NCBI GenBank assembly: GCA_014379595.1
Contig: JACMLM010000071.1
Span: 1-64,000 of the forward strand
Direction: 5' to 3'
DNA length: 64,000 nt
Origin: Anaerolineales bacterium
GTDB lineage: Bacteria; Chloroflexota; Anaerolineae; Anaerolineales; Villigracilaceae
A program made the position numbers and the translations under genes. The notes beneath the pieces were generated by a model. The model worked only from the letters and a program-made list of their open reading frames with translations. It did no database searches and was not told the DNA's origin. Numbering within the stretch: position 1 is the first letter of the stretch; each line of letters starts with the position of its first letter. Of the stretch, positions 24,852-32,068 are shown one piece after another.

Positions 24852-25691
24852 TTAATACGGCGGCGAACCCATCCCGCCGACTGCAGTCATGATCGGCACA
24901 GCGAAACCGATACCGACAAAAAAATTATCCTCAGTGGGGTTGACAATACCCGTAACGATACCGATCACATGCCCATTGCGATTCAATAACGGCCCGCCTG
25001 AATTACCAGGGTTGATGGCTGCATCCACCTGGATCATGCCTGCAATCTCAATATTTGTACCTGTAAGTTGGAAAACGCGGTCAAAGCCAGAAATAATTCC
25101 CGAACTCATGGAGCCATATAAACCAAACGGATTCCCCACAACAAAAGCCTCATCACCCACACGCATCGCATTCGGATTTCCCAACACAGCAGGGATCAAA
25201 GTCAGCGGCGTATCAAGTGCCTGTAACACAGCAATATCAATTTCAGGTTGTTCAAGAACGATGATCGCTTCTGATTCAGTGCCATCTGCAAATGTGACCT
25301 TGATATCAGTGGCGCCTTGAACGACATGCAGACTGGTAAGGATGTTTCCAAAATTATCAACGACCACGCCGCTTCCCAAGCCGAAATCTGATTCAGCGTT
25401 CTCATGCTTTTCCTCTATCTGAATCAAAACCAATGACGGTTCTATCACCTGATACACCTGCGCTGAAAAAGCGGACGGAGGCGTGGCAGAAGCCATTGCG
25501 CTGGCAATGGAATCATTTACGTCGTTGACAGTTAATTGATCTGGTTTAACAAAGAGGAGGTTGTAAAGAAGGAAGGCAAGCAGTGCGGCTAAAACACCTG
25601 AACCAAATGGCAACGCACGTCGCAGGCGCGTAATCACTCCCCTTAAGCGCCCTTGCCATATTTCAGATTGTGATACCGATGGTTCGTTCAT
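24852..25691 (-). CDS. Membrane-anchored HtrA/DegP-like serine protease without PDZ domain
   Basis: 279 residues from ATG 25691, which has AAGGA six bases upstream; an ATG two codons earlier is poorly spaced. A basic cytoplasmic stretch and one helix (SGVLAALLAFLLYNLLFV) anchor a trypsin-fold domain with catalytic His122 (TSLHVVQGA), Asp152 (EIDIAVLQA) and Ser231 (NPGNSGGPL). The domain ends without the PDZ repeats of typical DegP/DegS, so regulation must differ. First gene of the ten-gene minus-strand run. Confidence 0.9.
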   Translation of the reverse strand: MNEPSVSQSEIWQGRLRGVITRLRRALPFGSGVLAALLAFLLYNLLFVKPDQLTVNDVNDSIASAMASATPPSAFSAQVYQVIEPSLVLIQIEEKHENAESDFGLGSGVVVDNFGNILTSLHVVQGATDIKVTFADGTESEAIIVLEQPEIDIAVLQALDTPLTLIPAVLGNPNAMRVGDEAFVVGNPFGLYGSMSSGIISGFDRVFQLTGTNIEIAGMIQVDAAINPGNSGGPLLNRNGHVIGIVTGIVNPTEDNFFVGIGFAVPIMTAVGGMGSPPY

Positions 25692-25742
25692 GCGCATTCC
25701 TTATGTACAAGAAAGAGGAGAAGCGTACACGACTGCTGCGAT

Positions 25743-25771
25743 TAGTTACTCAAATTGCTATGGGAATTCAA
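25743..25771 (-). promoter_or_regulatory. Probable promoter of the HtrA-MoxR operon
   Basis: On the minus strand TTGAAT (25766-25771), a 17-bp spacer and TAACTA (25743-25748). A start near 25736 would leave a leader of about 45 nt with a ribosome site before ATG 25691. Confidence 0.4.
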
Positions 25772-25902
25772 ACTTTAAAAATAACTATAAAACTGGTATC
25801 TTAGTTAGAGATGAGAATAATCTCCCATTTCTTACAAACACGGTAAACGTTAACCAATTTTCTACCAAAACCACACAATCCATGTATACTTTCAAGAGCA
25901 AA

Positions 25903-26000
25903 TGTCATTGCGAGGAGGGCATTTGTTCTTTCCGACGAAGCAATCTCCTACTCATATTGGGGTTGCTTCGGGCAAGAACAAGAACGCCCTCGCAACGACA
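25903..26000 (+). repeat. Dispersed inverted repeat (family 1)
   Basis: Full copy: TGTCATTGCGAGGAG at the left, GACGAAGCAATCTCC and its inverted partner in the middle, and GCCCTCGCAACGACA at the right end. It lies 16 bases before the nitroreductase start, in the same orientation as the copies before prfA and gcvPA. Confidence 0.85.
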
Positions 26001-26015
26001 TCCGATGGAGATAAC

Positions 26016-26528
26016 ATGAACGTATCTGATGCAATTCGATTAAAACGCGCAGTGAGAAAATTTCAAGATAAGCCTCTGCCCGATGAGGTGATATACAGCA
26101 TCCTTAACTCGGGCCGCAGGTCACAATCTTCGAAGAATGATCAGGCATGGCGCTTCATAGCAATACGAGACAAGGAAATATTAAAGGCATTATCTCTATG
26201 CGGGCAATGGGCGGCGCATATCGCAGGCGCCGCTTTATGTGTTGCCATTTTGACTCCTGATCCCGAAAGTAAATTCCAGATCATGTTCGATGCAGGTCAG
26301 GCCGCAGCATTTATGCAGCTCGCCGCATGGGAGATGGGAGTCGGTTCCTGCCCAGCTTCACTGTATGAATTTGATAAAACGCGCGCGATCCTGGGATATC
26401 CTGCTGAATGGCATTTGCGAATTGCGCTTTCATTTGGATATGCGTTGGATAAAGAAAAAATATCCGCCCCTCCTAAAAAAGGCGGGCGGATATCATTAGG
26501 TGAAATCGTCCATTTGGATAAATGGTAA
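26016..26528 (+). CDS. Nitroreductase-family flavoprotein
   Basis: 170-residue FMN-dependent oxidoreductase of the nitroreductase fold: MNVSDAIRLKRAVRKFQDKP at the N-terminus with the FMN-phosphate-binding arginines, SQSSKNDQAWRFI, and the AAAFMQLAAWEMGVGSC helix. The start is ATG 26016 with GATGGAG upstream; the open frame above it is only the repeat element at 25903-26000 and is not protein. Substrate unknown. The last 25 codons contain the terminator of the convergent gene (see 26455-26493). Confidence 0.9.
   Translation: MNVSDAIRLKRAVRKFQDKPLPDEVIYSILNSGRRSQSSKNDQAWRFIAIRDKEILKALSLCGQWAAHIAGAALCVAILTPDPESKFQIMFDAGQAAAFMQLAAWEMGVGSCPASLYEFDKTRAILGYPAEWHLRIALSFGYALDKEKISAPPKKGGRISLGEIVHLDKW
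26455..26493 (-). terminator. Minus-strand terminator inside the nitroreductase coding region
   Basis: On the minus strand ATATCCGCC (complement of 26485-26493) pairs with GGCGGATAT (26460-26468) and is followed at once by TTTTTT. It lies 50 bases after the stop of the convergent membrane-protein gene and is read on the plus strand as nitroreductase codons. Confidence 0.8.
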
Positions 26529-26542
26529 TCTTTATAAGCGTT

Positions 26543-27376
26543 TTATTTTGAGGCGCGTGCTGGCAGTAACAAGTAAATACCCATTGCAAATAAAATAATC
26601 GGAGCGGCGACCATAATATATCCAAATGGACTTGGTGGTTGAACGCTGGCAGATTCAAGAATCAGTGTGAGAATACCGGCGATTCCAAATGTGCATAGTC
26701 CAACAGCAGGAATTCTGACCTGCCTCCAGTATGGGGAAATGGTAATGATCCAGGACGCTATCCCAAGCCCAATCATTGGAGATGCGAAGAGACGGGCGGT
26801 GAGACTGGTCAAATTGCCAGCAGCTTCAAACCAAAGCCAGTCCGCATTTTCTCCAAGTATAAAAAATATTACTCCCAGAAGAATAAACAATATGCTTACA
26901 GCGCGGAAGGCTGTATTTCCGATTGAATCAATATTTAATTTTGTATCGCCACGCAGGAAAGGATGATAAGTGCTGACGGGTTCTCCTAAAGTCTCTCCGC
27001 GTATAACAGCAATGAACAAGATGATCAATAAAATACCGCCGCCGCCAAAATAATTCCACGTGGTTGGGGATGCGATATCAAAGTTGGAAAAATGGATGAA
27101 GCCTGCTGCAAGCTGCAAGACGCGATATGCAATGATCATGATCATAGGCAGGCGTGCGGCTGAATAACGATTGAACCATACAGAAAGCAACGCCAGCGGC
27201 ACAGAGACCAAGGTGCTGCATCCAAGCAGGCGCGCTGTGACAGGCGTCATAGACCAGGGCCACATGGATGTGAGAGCAGATGGATCGATTAAGAGACGCA
27301 AGCCAAATACGATCTGCATTAAGCCACTTATTACAAGGACGATCTTTACCCAGCTAGGTAGTGTGCGATCTGTCAT
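26543..27376 (-). CDS. Eight-helix membrane protein built from two related halves
   Basis: 277 residues, start ATG 27376 behind AGGAGA. About eight hydrophobic segments. The halves look homologous: VTARLLGCSTLVSVPLALLS in the first and LTARLFASPMIGLGIASWI in the second sit at equivalent places, each followed by a basic loop with RLP or RIP and a further helix. This points to duplication of a four-helix unit. I cannot assign a function. Confidence 0.75.
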   Translation of the reverse strand: MTDRTLPSWVKIVLVISGLMQIVFGLRLLIDPSALTSMWPWSMTPVTARLLGCSTLVSVPLALLSVWFNRYSAARLPMIMIIAYRVLQLAAGFIHFSNFDIASPTTWNYFGGGGILLIILFIAVIRGETLGEPVSTYHPFLRGDTKLNIDSIGNTAFRAVSILFILLGVIFFILGENADWLWFEAAGNLTSLTARLFASPMIGLGIASWIITISPYWRQVRIPAVGLCTFGIAGILTLILESASVQPPSPFGYIMVAAPIILFAMGIYLLLPARASK

Positions 27377-27409
27377 TTTATTTCTCCTATTTATAATAAT
27401 GAGGATGCA

Positions 27410-28054
27410 TTACAAAATTTCTTCGGCGCGTTTGGCTATGGAATTTAAATGGTCTTTGATAGATTCAAGAAAGGGTTCGTCAATTTCCTGATCACGCGTG
27501 ACATGAATCGGTTTGCCAAACACCATGGCAAGTTTTGCACGCGGCAACGGAACAAGATGCTGATCCCAGCGCGGAATGCGAAAGGATGGGCGTGCTGCAA
27601 ACCCAACTGCCATCAAAGGGCGGCCTGTCATCTTGCCGAGCCAGAATGTACCGGGGCGGACTTCGCCCACAGGGCCATGTGGACCGTCTACTGCAACTAC
27701 TACATCTCCATCCTTTGATAACCCGCGGATCATGGCTTTGAGTGCCGAGCTTGGGTTTCCTATTCCATCTGTTGGAAGCTGAATCGGAATTAACCCAGCT
27801 CCTTCGAGCCAGCCGCTCATGGAAGTGCCAATGATGCCAGGCGGCACAAAGGATTGTGTGGGACGCTGTGTGACACTGGGATGAAAAGCTAATGCCATTA
27901 AATTAAACTGATGCCACGTATACCAGATCGTCGCTTCCTTGGGCAAATTTTCTAGCCCTTCACATTTGACCTGACCCGTCTTTATCACATGCCTGCCATA
28001 AGATGAAATAACTTTGCCCCAATCATAAGCGGCACGTTCGATCAAATTTATCAT
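27410..28054 (-). CDS. DUF374 lysophospholipid acyltransferase-like protein
   Basis: 214 residues. DUF374 proteins belong to the lysophospholipid acyltransferase superfamily and act at the membrane on lipids. Seen are the WYTWHQFNLMAL segment (place of the catalytic HxxxxD region), the hallmark VVVAVDGPHGPVGEVRPG, and KLAMVFGKPIHV near the end. The start overlaps the stop of the preceding gene by 4 bases (ATGA). The acyl acceptor is unknown. Confidence 0.85.
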   Translation of the reverse strand: MINLIERAAYDWGKVISSYGRHVIKTGQVKCEGLENLPKEATIWYTWHQFNLMALAFHPSVTQRPTQSFVPPGIIGTSMSGWLEGAGLIPIQLPTDGIGNPSSALKAMIRGLSKDGDVVVAVDGPHGPVGEVRPGTFWLGKMTGRPLMAVGFAARPSFRIPRWDQHLVPLPRAKLAMVFGKPIHVTRDQEIDEPFLESIKDHLNSIAKRAEEIL

Positions 28055-28467
28055 GCTTTCTTTGGCAGCAAATTCATTCCAAACGCAATTGCCGCAGCGA
28101 GCAGACTCAGCGGCCAGTGGAAGAGATTCTCTTCAATCTCCAATTGCATCCCAAAGTGAGTATTTGTAAATGTTCCAAGAATAGCCAGCCCTAAATAAAA
28201 AATAGTAAATACCCGTAAAAAATTAAGTGCGCCCGATGGCTTCCAAAAGGCGAAGTAGGTGCCTATCAAACCAGTGACCAAATGAATGACCCCGTGCATT
28301 GGATCCAACTTCATGAGCGGAGGTAAGCTATCGGGATCTGCGTCGAAGCCGCGCATACTATATATGACAAGAATGATGATGCCTTGCAAAACAAAGAGTG
28401 ACATTACCTTGCAGTACAACACCGCCCAATCCTGCTGACTTGATGGGAGTTTGAAAATATTGTTCAA
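28051..28467 (-). CDS. DUF4383-like four-helix membrane protein
   Basis: 138 residues with four membrane helices. It starts at TTG 28467, chosen because a strong GGAGGTG lies about six bases upstream and no ATG is better placed. MHGVIHLVTGLIGTYFAF in the second helix resembles the His-containing helix of DUF4383 proteins. Function unknown. Translationally coupled to the DUF374 acyltransferase that follows. Confidence 0.7.
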   Translation of the reverse strand: MNNIFKLPSSQQDWAVLYCKVMSLFVLQGIIILVIYSMRGFDADPDSLPPLMKLDPMHGVIHLVTGLIGTYFAFWKPSGALNFLRVFTIFYLGLAILGTFTNTHFGMQLEIEENLFHWPLSLLAAAIAFGMNLLPKKA

Positions 28468-28557
28468 TCTACACCTCCAAAAAAGAATTTATGTACATAA
28501 CACTACGATTATCAATTCGTTGTGTAGATGCTTTGATAGAAGTTCTCAGAATACATA

Positions 28558-28650
28558 TGTCGTTGCGAGGAGGGTGCTTTCCCCGACGAAGCAATCCCCT
28601 ATTTACGAGGAGACTGCTTCGCCAAAAAACAAGAGCGGCTCGCAGCGACA
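28558..28650 (+). repeat. Dispersed inverted repeat (family 1)
   Basis: Full copy, slightly diverged: TGTCGTTGCGAGGAGG at the left, GACGAAGCAATCCCC and GGAGACTGCTTCG within, CTCGCAGCGACA at the right. The gap 28468-28808 holds this repeat and one doubtful short ORF. Confidence 0.85.
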
Positions 28651-28700
28651 TTATTAAGTATAATTAGCCCACCATCAGCCAAATTGATTACATGAATTGA

Positions 28701-28802
28701 ATGAGCGACTCCATGATTGACTACGATGCGCGATTGAAGCTAGTGAAAAGTGATGATAAAGGTATGCTGAAAGCCAAGACTTGCAATGAAAAGAAAGATT
28801 AA
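28701..28802 (+). CDS. Doubtful 33-residue ORF
   Basis: Starts at ATG 28701 and ends six bases before the next gene. The product would be hydrophilic (MSDSMIDYDARLKLVKSDDK at its start) with no recognisable motif and no clear ribosome site. It might be a leader peptide coupled to the next gene, or chance. Confidence 0.2.
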   Translation: MSDSMIDYDARLKLVKSDDKGMLKAKTCNEKKD

Positions 28803-28808
28803 TCAAAA

Positions 28809-29396
28809 ATGGATTGGAATACTATCTTCACAGCAGTAATAACATCAATTCTCAGTTCCAGCCTTATCACAGCCGGCATCATCTATCTTGTCAAAAAAAG
28901 TCTGGATCGCATGATTGATCTTCGTTATGAAAAAATCCTGGAAGAGACAAAATTACAAATGCAGGAAGTTTCTCGCCGTAAATCAGCTTTATATGATCAA
29001 CAGGCAAAAATCTTTCAAGAGTGTATTTCACATATCCATCGCCTGCGTCGAATTGCTCACTCCATTCAAGGCTTATCTTCACAAGAAATAAGAGGGGCAA
29101 AGCGGAAAGAGTTCGACAAGATTCTTACAGAATTCAGGCAAAATCACAAAGAGTTTGAGGAATTTATTTCAGAAAACCGAGTATTGCTTAAGATCAAATA
29201 TGCAGAGACCCAACACGATCTAAGAAGTGTTCTAACCAGTATTGAGGGATACCGAATGTTAATCGGCCAAACACAAAATCAAGAAGAATCAGATCAAATG
29301 ATCGATTCACTTAAAGCCAGTTTGTTTCGCCTGGACGAACAATATTTTAGGCTTCTGGAAGATGCTCAAACATTTCTTGGAACAAGTGATGATTAG
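28809..29396 (+). CDS. Single-pass membrane protein with coiled coil, unknown
   Basis: 195 residues: one N-terminal helix (FTAVITSILSSSLITAGIIYLV) followed by about 165 residues rich in Lys, Glu, Arg and Gln with heptad-like spacing. It is predicted to be anchored with a helical domain in the cytoplasm. No catalytic motif is seen and I do not recognise a family. Its base use matches the neighbours. Confidence 0.65.
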   Translation: MDWNTIFTAVITSILSSSLITAGIIYLVKKSLDRMIDLRYEKILEETKLQMQEVSRRKSALYDQQAKIFQECISHIHRLRRIAHSIQGLSSQEIRGAKRKEFDKILTEFRQNHKEFEEFISENRVLLKIKYAETQHDLRSVLTSIEGYRMLIGQTQNQEESDQMIDSLKASLFRLDEQYFRLLEDAQTFLGTSDD

Positions 29397-29454
29397 AAAC
29401 AAACTCACACTCTCATATGGAAGATTGCCACAGAATAATATAGTTCATGTTTAG

Positions 29455-29483
29455 TTGTGCAGTACGGGGAAATGTTGTATAGT
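29455..29483 (+). promoter_or_regulatory. Dodecin promoter
   Basis: TTGTGC (29455-29460), exactly 17 bp, TATAGT (29478-29483). A start near 29490 leaves a leader of about 30 nt ending in AAGGAGAT before ATG 29520. Confidence 0.65.
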
Positions 29484-29519
29484 GTCTAAATCAACACTTA
29501 TGACACAAGGAGATAAACC

Positions 29520-29735
29520 ATGGCAGACAGCGTCTACAAAGTTATCGAGTTAGTTGGCACAAGCACAGAATCGTGGGAGAAAGCCGCGACCGTTGCAGTG
29601 GAACGCGCCGCACAATCCCTGCGCGAATTACGCATCGCCGAAATCGTCCAACTGGATATGGTCATAGACGACGGCAAGGTCACGGCTTATCGCGCCAAGA
29701 TCAAGGTCTCGTTCAAATACGAGAGCGGCGGATAA
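29520..29735 (+). CDS. Dodecin (flavin-binding storage protein)
   Basis: 71 residues, the usual dodecin size. Dodecins form hollow dodecamers that bind pairs of flavins and buffer free flavin. The fold is recognised from VYKVIELVGTSTESWEKAA, the helix with RAAQSLRELRIAEIVQLD, and the strands KVTAYRAKIKVSFKYE. It has its own promoter and an AAGGAGATAAACC ribosome site, so it is probably well expressed as a single-gene unit, closed by the inverted repeat at 29746-29853. Confidence 0.93.
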   Translation: MADSVYKVIELVGTSTESWEKAATVAVERAAQSLRELRIAEIVQLDMVIDDGKVTAYRAKIKVSFKYESGG

Positions 29736-29745
29736 GCTAAAACCC

Positions 29746-29853
29746 ATCTCAAAAATGTCTCCCTGAGCGGAGCGAAGGGTCTCTCCTCCCGAAAGTACGA
29801 GACTCTTCGGTCGCGGAGAACGCTCCCTCAGAGCGACATGATATTTTTGAGAT
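29746..29853. repeat. Intergenic inverted repeat (family 3)
   Basis: Left end ATCTCAAAAATGTC and right end GACATGATATTTTTGAGAT are inverted partners. The inside holds CTGAGCGGAGCGAAGGGTCTC and related arms. The RNA would fold as a long hairpin ending in a T-rich stretch and may end dodecin transcription. Confidence 0.7.
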
Positions 29854-29921
29854 AACTTGTAAATGAAGTCAGGGGAAAATAAAATCATCCAATTTACATA
29901 AATTCTTTACGGCGCATACGG

Positions 29922-29927
29922 TAAAAT
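29922..29927 (+). promoter_or_regulatory. -10 hexamer, leaderless geometry
   Basis: TAAAAT ends 7 bases before ATG 29935 of the MOSC gene; there is no ribosome site between them. Confidence 0.4.
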
Positions 29928-29934
29928 TGCGCCC

Positions 29935-30735
29935 ATGTCTATTACTTTGTCCTCCCTCATTTACTACCCTATCAAAGCCTGCCGCGGATTTGACATCACT
30001 GAATCGCATGTCGAACGCAGGGGGCTGCTCAACGACCGCCGCATGATGATCGTCACACCTGAAGGCGAGCAAGTCACACAACGTGACCATGCAAAATTGG
30101 CATGGGTGATTCCGACAATAAAAAATGATTCACTCACCCTCTCCGCGCCGAATTTTGATTCGATCCAATTTGGGATTCAAAAAACAGGCACGCCCACGCC
30201 TGTCAATATTTGGAAAAACAAAGGCGTGAATGCAATTGACCAGGGCGACGAGTCCGCGCAGTGGCTTTCAGATTGGCTCGGCGTTTCTGTTCGGCTTGTG
30301 CATGTTGCAGATGGAGTTCAACGCAAATTGAATCCAGAATATGCAATCAATGAAGATGACCACACTGGATTCGCAGACGGCTATCCAATTTTGATCGCCT
30401 CTGAAGAATCGCTTCACGACTTAAACTCGAGGCTTGATGCTCATCTCCCAATGAATCGATTCCGCCCGAACATTGTTGTCAGAGATTGTCACCCCTTCGA
30501 AGAAGATACATGGAAGCGCATCCGCATCGGTGATGTGGAAATGGCAGTGGTCAAGCCATGTGATCGCTGTGTTGTGACAACGATCGATAAAGAAACGCTT
30601 GAACAAGGTAAAGAACCTTTGAAAACTTTAAACACCTTCCGCAAGCAACCTGGTGGCGTGATGTTTGGCATGAACATCATTCCGCTGAATGAAGGTCATA
30701 TAAAAGTTGGGATGAACGTGGAGATTTTAGAATAA
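29935..30735 (+). CDS. MOSC-domain molybdenum-cofactor protein (mARC/YcbX-like)
   Basis: 266 residues: an N-terminal MOSC_N beta-barrel domain (LIYYPIKACRGF, GLLNDRRMMIVTPEG) and a MOSC domain with Cys209 in VKPCDRCVVTTID, the residue that ligates molybdenum in mARC proteins, plus GGVMFGMNIIP. Relatives reduce N-hydroxylated compounds with electrons from a flavin or cytochrome partner. No 2Fe-2S ferredoxin domain is fused here, unlike YcbX, so a separate electron donor is needed. Single-gene unit with a probable leaderless start. Confidence 0.88.
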   Translation: MSITLSSLIYYPIKACRGFDITESHVERRGLLNDRRMMIVTPEGEQVTQRDHAKLAWVIPTIKNDSLTLSAPNFDSIQFGIQKTGTPTPVNIWKNKGVNAIDQGDESAQWLSDWLGVSVRLVHVADGVQRKLNPEYAINEDDHTGFADGYPILIASEESLHDLNSRLDAHLPMNRFRPNIVVRDCHPFEEDTWKRIRIGDVEMAVVKPCDRCVVTTIDKETLEQGKEPLKTLNTFRKQPGGVMFGMNIIPLNEGHIKVGMNVEILE

Positions 30736-30739
30736 TATC

Positions 30740-30783
30740 GGTGGTGGAGTAGTCCGAAGCGTAGCTGAGGATATATCGAGACC
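30740..30783 (+). repeat. Dispersed repeat (family 2)
   Basis: GGTGGTGGAGTAGTCC at one end and ATATATCGAGACC at the other, matching in inverted orientation the insert in prmC at 15081-15126. Confidence 0.7.
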
Positions 30784-30826
30784 ACATGTTTTCAAGTAAT
30801 TTATAGTTGCATATAACTCTTTGGTC

Positions 30827-30935
30827 TCGACCCCCTCCGCCTGCTTCGCAGGCACCTCCCCCAAATCCGAAATTAAAAATATTTATGTTTATCCTAATTG
30901 CTCTTTCGGATTTGGGGAGGCTGGGTGGGGGTCGA
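30827..30935. repeat. Long imperfect palindrome between convergent genes
   Basis: TCGACCCCCTCC and CTCCCCCAAATCCGA on the left mirror TCGGATTTGGGGAGG and GTGGGGGTCGA on the right, around an AT-rich centre with a small hairpin in the left arm. It would act as a strong terminator or barrier between the MOSC gene and the FemAB genes. Confidence 0.75.
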
Positions 30936-30937
30936 AA

Positions 30938-32065
30938 TTAAATATCTAAACCTTGCTTCGTTTTCGATTTCCCTCTTGACCGCATCACATCCAACACACG
31001 TGGCATTACTTCGGTATATAACTTATACCAAAGTTTATTCGGCGCGAAATCATACGCGCCCAACGTGCGCAGGACTTCGCCGCCAAAACCTTCCTTGAAG
31101 CGATACACGCCCCACATCGAATCGCTTTCATCAAACACATCAGGCGCGCCCCACAGATCATATGTTTCGCATCCGTTGGACTTCGCACGCTTGATAGCTT
31201 CCCATTGCAAAAGATAAGTCGGCATCTTTTCGCGATAAAAATTGCGCGACATGCCATACACATAATATGCGTGCCCCGCGAATATGAATAAAAATATCGC
31301 AGCGATAGGTTCACCATCCACTTCAGCGATCAATGGTATAGCTGACGGTTGATTATCCGCTGCTGACTGCATAAACAATTTCCACACGGTCATGTAATAA
31401 TCTTCATTGCGAATCACAAATCCATCACGCACAGACGTTTCGGCGTACATCCTATATAACATCGGCAATTCACCCAGAGTGCCTACGCGCACCGTAACGC
31501 CCTTCTTCTCTGCAAGACGAACGTTATAACGCGTCTTCGGTTTCATGCTTGCCAACAACTCTTCTTCGGATAAACTCAGCTCAATGACCACTGTATTTTG
31601 AAATTGGATTTGATCTGAAGAATCGACCCACCCTCTTCGAGTCAATTCGGACCTGATAGCCTGCCCCACATCATCAGGCACATCTTCTACGCTGTGAGGG
31701 ACTCCACTTCCCAACACCACATCAGGATCTAGTTTCAAAAATATTGCACCTTGTTTTTTAGCAAAAGATTGCAAGTCATTCAGCACACGATTTCGTAATG
31801 CTTCATCGTTCCAATCTAACAGCGGACCCTTCGGCGCATAAAGAATGGATAACCGCGCGGCGAATCCCTTACTGAGAATTTGTTTCTTCAATATCATCGC
31901 CGCGGCAACGATTTCATTTTGCGAATCTTTCCAAACAAATGGCAAGCCACTCCATCCATTCTTTGCTTTGACCTGTGACCACTCCCAGGTTTGCAAAAAA
32001 TGCGGCTCAGGCAATTGAGAGATGATCTCATTCCATTCTTTAGGAACACCAGTAAATGCTTGCAT
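30938..32065 (-). CDS. FemAB-type aminoacyltransferase
   Basis: 375 residues with two GNAT folds: the first begins FLQTWEWSQVKAKNGWSG; the second carries SMKPKTRYNVRLAEKKGVTV and ends CETYDLWGAPD followed by YRFKEGFGGE. FemAB proteins add amino acids from aminoacyl-tRNA to the peptidoglycan stem peptide; related proteins occur in exopolysaccharide clusters with uncertain acceptors. Three bases separate it from a paralogue upstream, and both close a surface-polysaccharide operon. A cell-wall cross-bridge role would also supply acceptors for the sortase domain encoded at 49-50 kb, but that is inference. Confidence 0.85.
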   Translation of the reverse strand: MQAFTGVPKEWNEIISQLPEPHFLQTWEWSQVKAKNGWSGLPFVWKDSQNEIVAAAMILKKQILSKGFAARLSILYAPKGPLLDWNDEALRNRVLNDLQSFAKKQGAIFLKLDPDVVLGSGVPHSVEDVPDDVGQAIRSELTRRGWVDSSDQIQFQNTVVIELSLSEEELLASMKPKTRYNVRLAEKKGVTVRVGTLGELPMLYRMYAETSVRDGFVIRNEDYYMTVWKLFMQSAADNQPSAIPLIAEVDGEPIAAIFLFIFAGHAYYVYGMSRNFYREKMPTYLLQWEAIKRAKSNGCETYDLWGAPDVFDESDSMWGVYRFKEGFGGEVLRTLGAYDFAPNKLWYKLYTEVMPRVLDVMRSRGKSKTKQGLDI

Positions 32066-32068
32066 TAT

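Noticed and set aside
25902-26015. 38-codon N-terminal extension of the nitroreductase
   Set aside because: It translates the family 1 repeat; a better start with a ribosome site follows.
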